64,000 nt of DNA from positions 1,122,001 through 1,186,000 of the forward strand of contig CANKYK010000002.1 in NCBI GenBank assembly GCA_947488155.1, given 5' to 3'. Below are positions 63,452-64,000 of this stretch, piece after piece (within the stretch, counting starts at the first letter, position 1; each line of letters opens with the position of its first letter). The notes under the pieces were generated by a model. The model made no database searches and had not been told where the DNA came from. It was given only the letters and a program-made list of their open reading frames with translations. The stretch is from an uncultured Erythrobacter sp. GTDB lineage: Bacteria; Pseudomonadota; Alphaproteobacteria; Sphingomonadales; Sphingomonadaceae. Position numbers and translations under genes: made by a program.

Positions 63452-64000
63452 ATGCCCAAAATTGCTGTCTTGCAGATGACTTCGGGCATTGATCCTGAGG
63501 TCAATCTCTCCACCATTGAAAAGGCTGCTCATAATGCAGCCGCAGAGGGCGCAGTCATGCTGTTCGCGCCCGAAATGGCAGGTCTGCTTGATCGCAATCG
63601 GGAGCGTGCCACCCCATGGATCACCGGACCTGGACCGGACGCAATGGCAGAACGGCTTGGTCTGCTTGCACAACAACTACAGATTGACCTGTCTATCGGA
63701 TCTATCCCCGCGACTGGCCAAGGTGGCAAGTTCGCCAACCGCTCATTTTACTTACCCGCCAGCGGGGCGCGCAGCGTAACCTACGACAAGATCCATATGT
63801 TCGATGTTGAACTCGCAAATGGCGAGACTTGGCGCGAAAGTTCAGCCTATGAACCGGGCAGGGAAGTGATCACCGTTCCCGACACACCGCTGGGCAAGCT
63901 TGGCCTCACCATCTGCTATGACATGCGCTTTCCCGCCCTGTTTGAGGCTTTGGGCCAGCGCCAATGCGACGCCATTGCCGTCCCTGCCGCTTTCACCGTA
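63452..64000 (+). CDS. Carbon-nitrogen hydrolase (nitrilase superfamily), 5' part cut by the window edge
   Basis: The 183 visible codons hold the catalytic triad of the nitrilase fold: E41 (FAPEMAGLL), K113 (YDKIHMFDV) and C155 (TICYDMRFP). The RFP continuation and sequence pattern suggest a Nit1/Nit2-like omega-amidase or deaminated-glutathione amidase. The last part of the protein is outside the window. Starts nine bases after grxC, so probably cotranscribed. Confidence 0.92.
   Translation, partial: MPKIAVLQMTSGIDPEVNLSTIEKAAHNAAAEGAVMLFAPEMAGLLDRNRERATPWITGPGPDAMAERLGLLAQQLQIDLSIGSIPATGQGGKFANRSFYLPASGARSVTYDKIHMFDVELANGETWRESSAYEPGREVITVPDTPLGKLGLTICYDMRFPALFEALGQRQCDAIAVPAAFTV

Overview
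The window is about 64 kb of a GC-rich alphaproteobacterial chromosome, most likely from Sphingomonadales, family Erythrobacteraceae (Erythrobacter/Qipengyuania/Altererythrobacter type). This rests on protein style, on gene order typical of alphaproteobacteria (rne / amidase / PBP1A / prfB; nuoA-N / birA / coaX / rnj / DUF1467; ppiD / trpE-G-D-C / moaC / moeA / lexA / comEC / gltX / gltA), and on a perfect alphaproteobacterial LexA box before lexA. I see no tRNA or rRNA genes, IS elements, prophage or CRISPR. It reads as core chromosome with small lineage-specific insertions.

Left part (1-17.7 kb): the 5' part of RNase E on the minus strand with a hairpin-bearing leader, then a peptidoglycan block (amidase, PBP1A), RF2 and a lipoprotein-like methyltransferase. 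Next come the unsaturated fatty-acid genes fabA-fabB-fabI, a GNAT enzyme, a hydrolase/DUF7079 fusion, an ammonium transporter, a 2-hydroxyacid dehydrogenase, two small envelope proteins, a thiolase and a coniferyl-aldehyde-type dehydrogenase.

Middle (17.9-37.4 kb): a complete 14-subunit respiratory complex I operon (nuoA-N). Five extra genes are interleaved in it, most joined by 4-base stop/start overlaps: two predicted exported proteins and three tiny membrane proteins. birA, coaX, RNase J and a DUF1467 protein follow.

37.5-44.2 kb: the least ordinary region. A large membrane-anchored coiled-coil protein with TipN-like architecture is divergent from a four-gene run: an Hpt-like protein lacking the phospho-histidine, a two-part membrane protein, a helical protein, and a histidine-kinase-like protein whose phospho-acceptor His is replaced by Pro. 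I read this as a candidate cell-polarity/cell-cycle module built on pseudo-phosphorelay parts.

Right part (44.2-64 kb): gltA and gltX, comEC divergent from gltX and convergent with lexA, moeA-moaC, and a trp operon (trpE-G-D-C) downstream of ppiD that contains a phosphodiester-glycosidase lipoprotein gene. Then tpiA, secG and pyrG, a stem-rich intergenic segment ending in a strong terminator, a small heat-shock protein gene with a sigma-32-like promoter and a ROSE-type RNA thermometer, a glutaredoxin, and the start of a nitrilase-family gene cut by the window edge.
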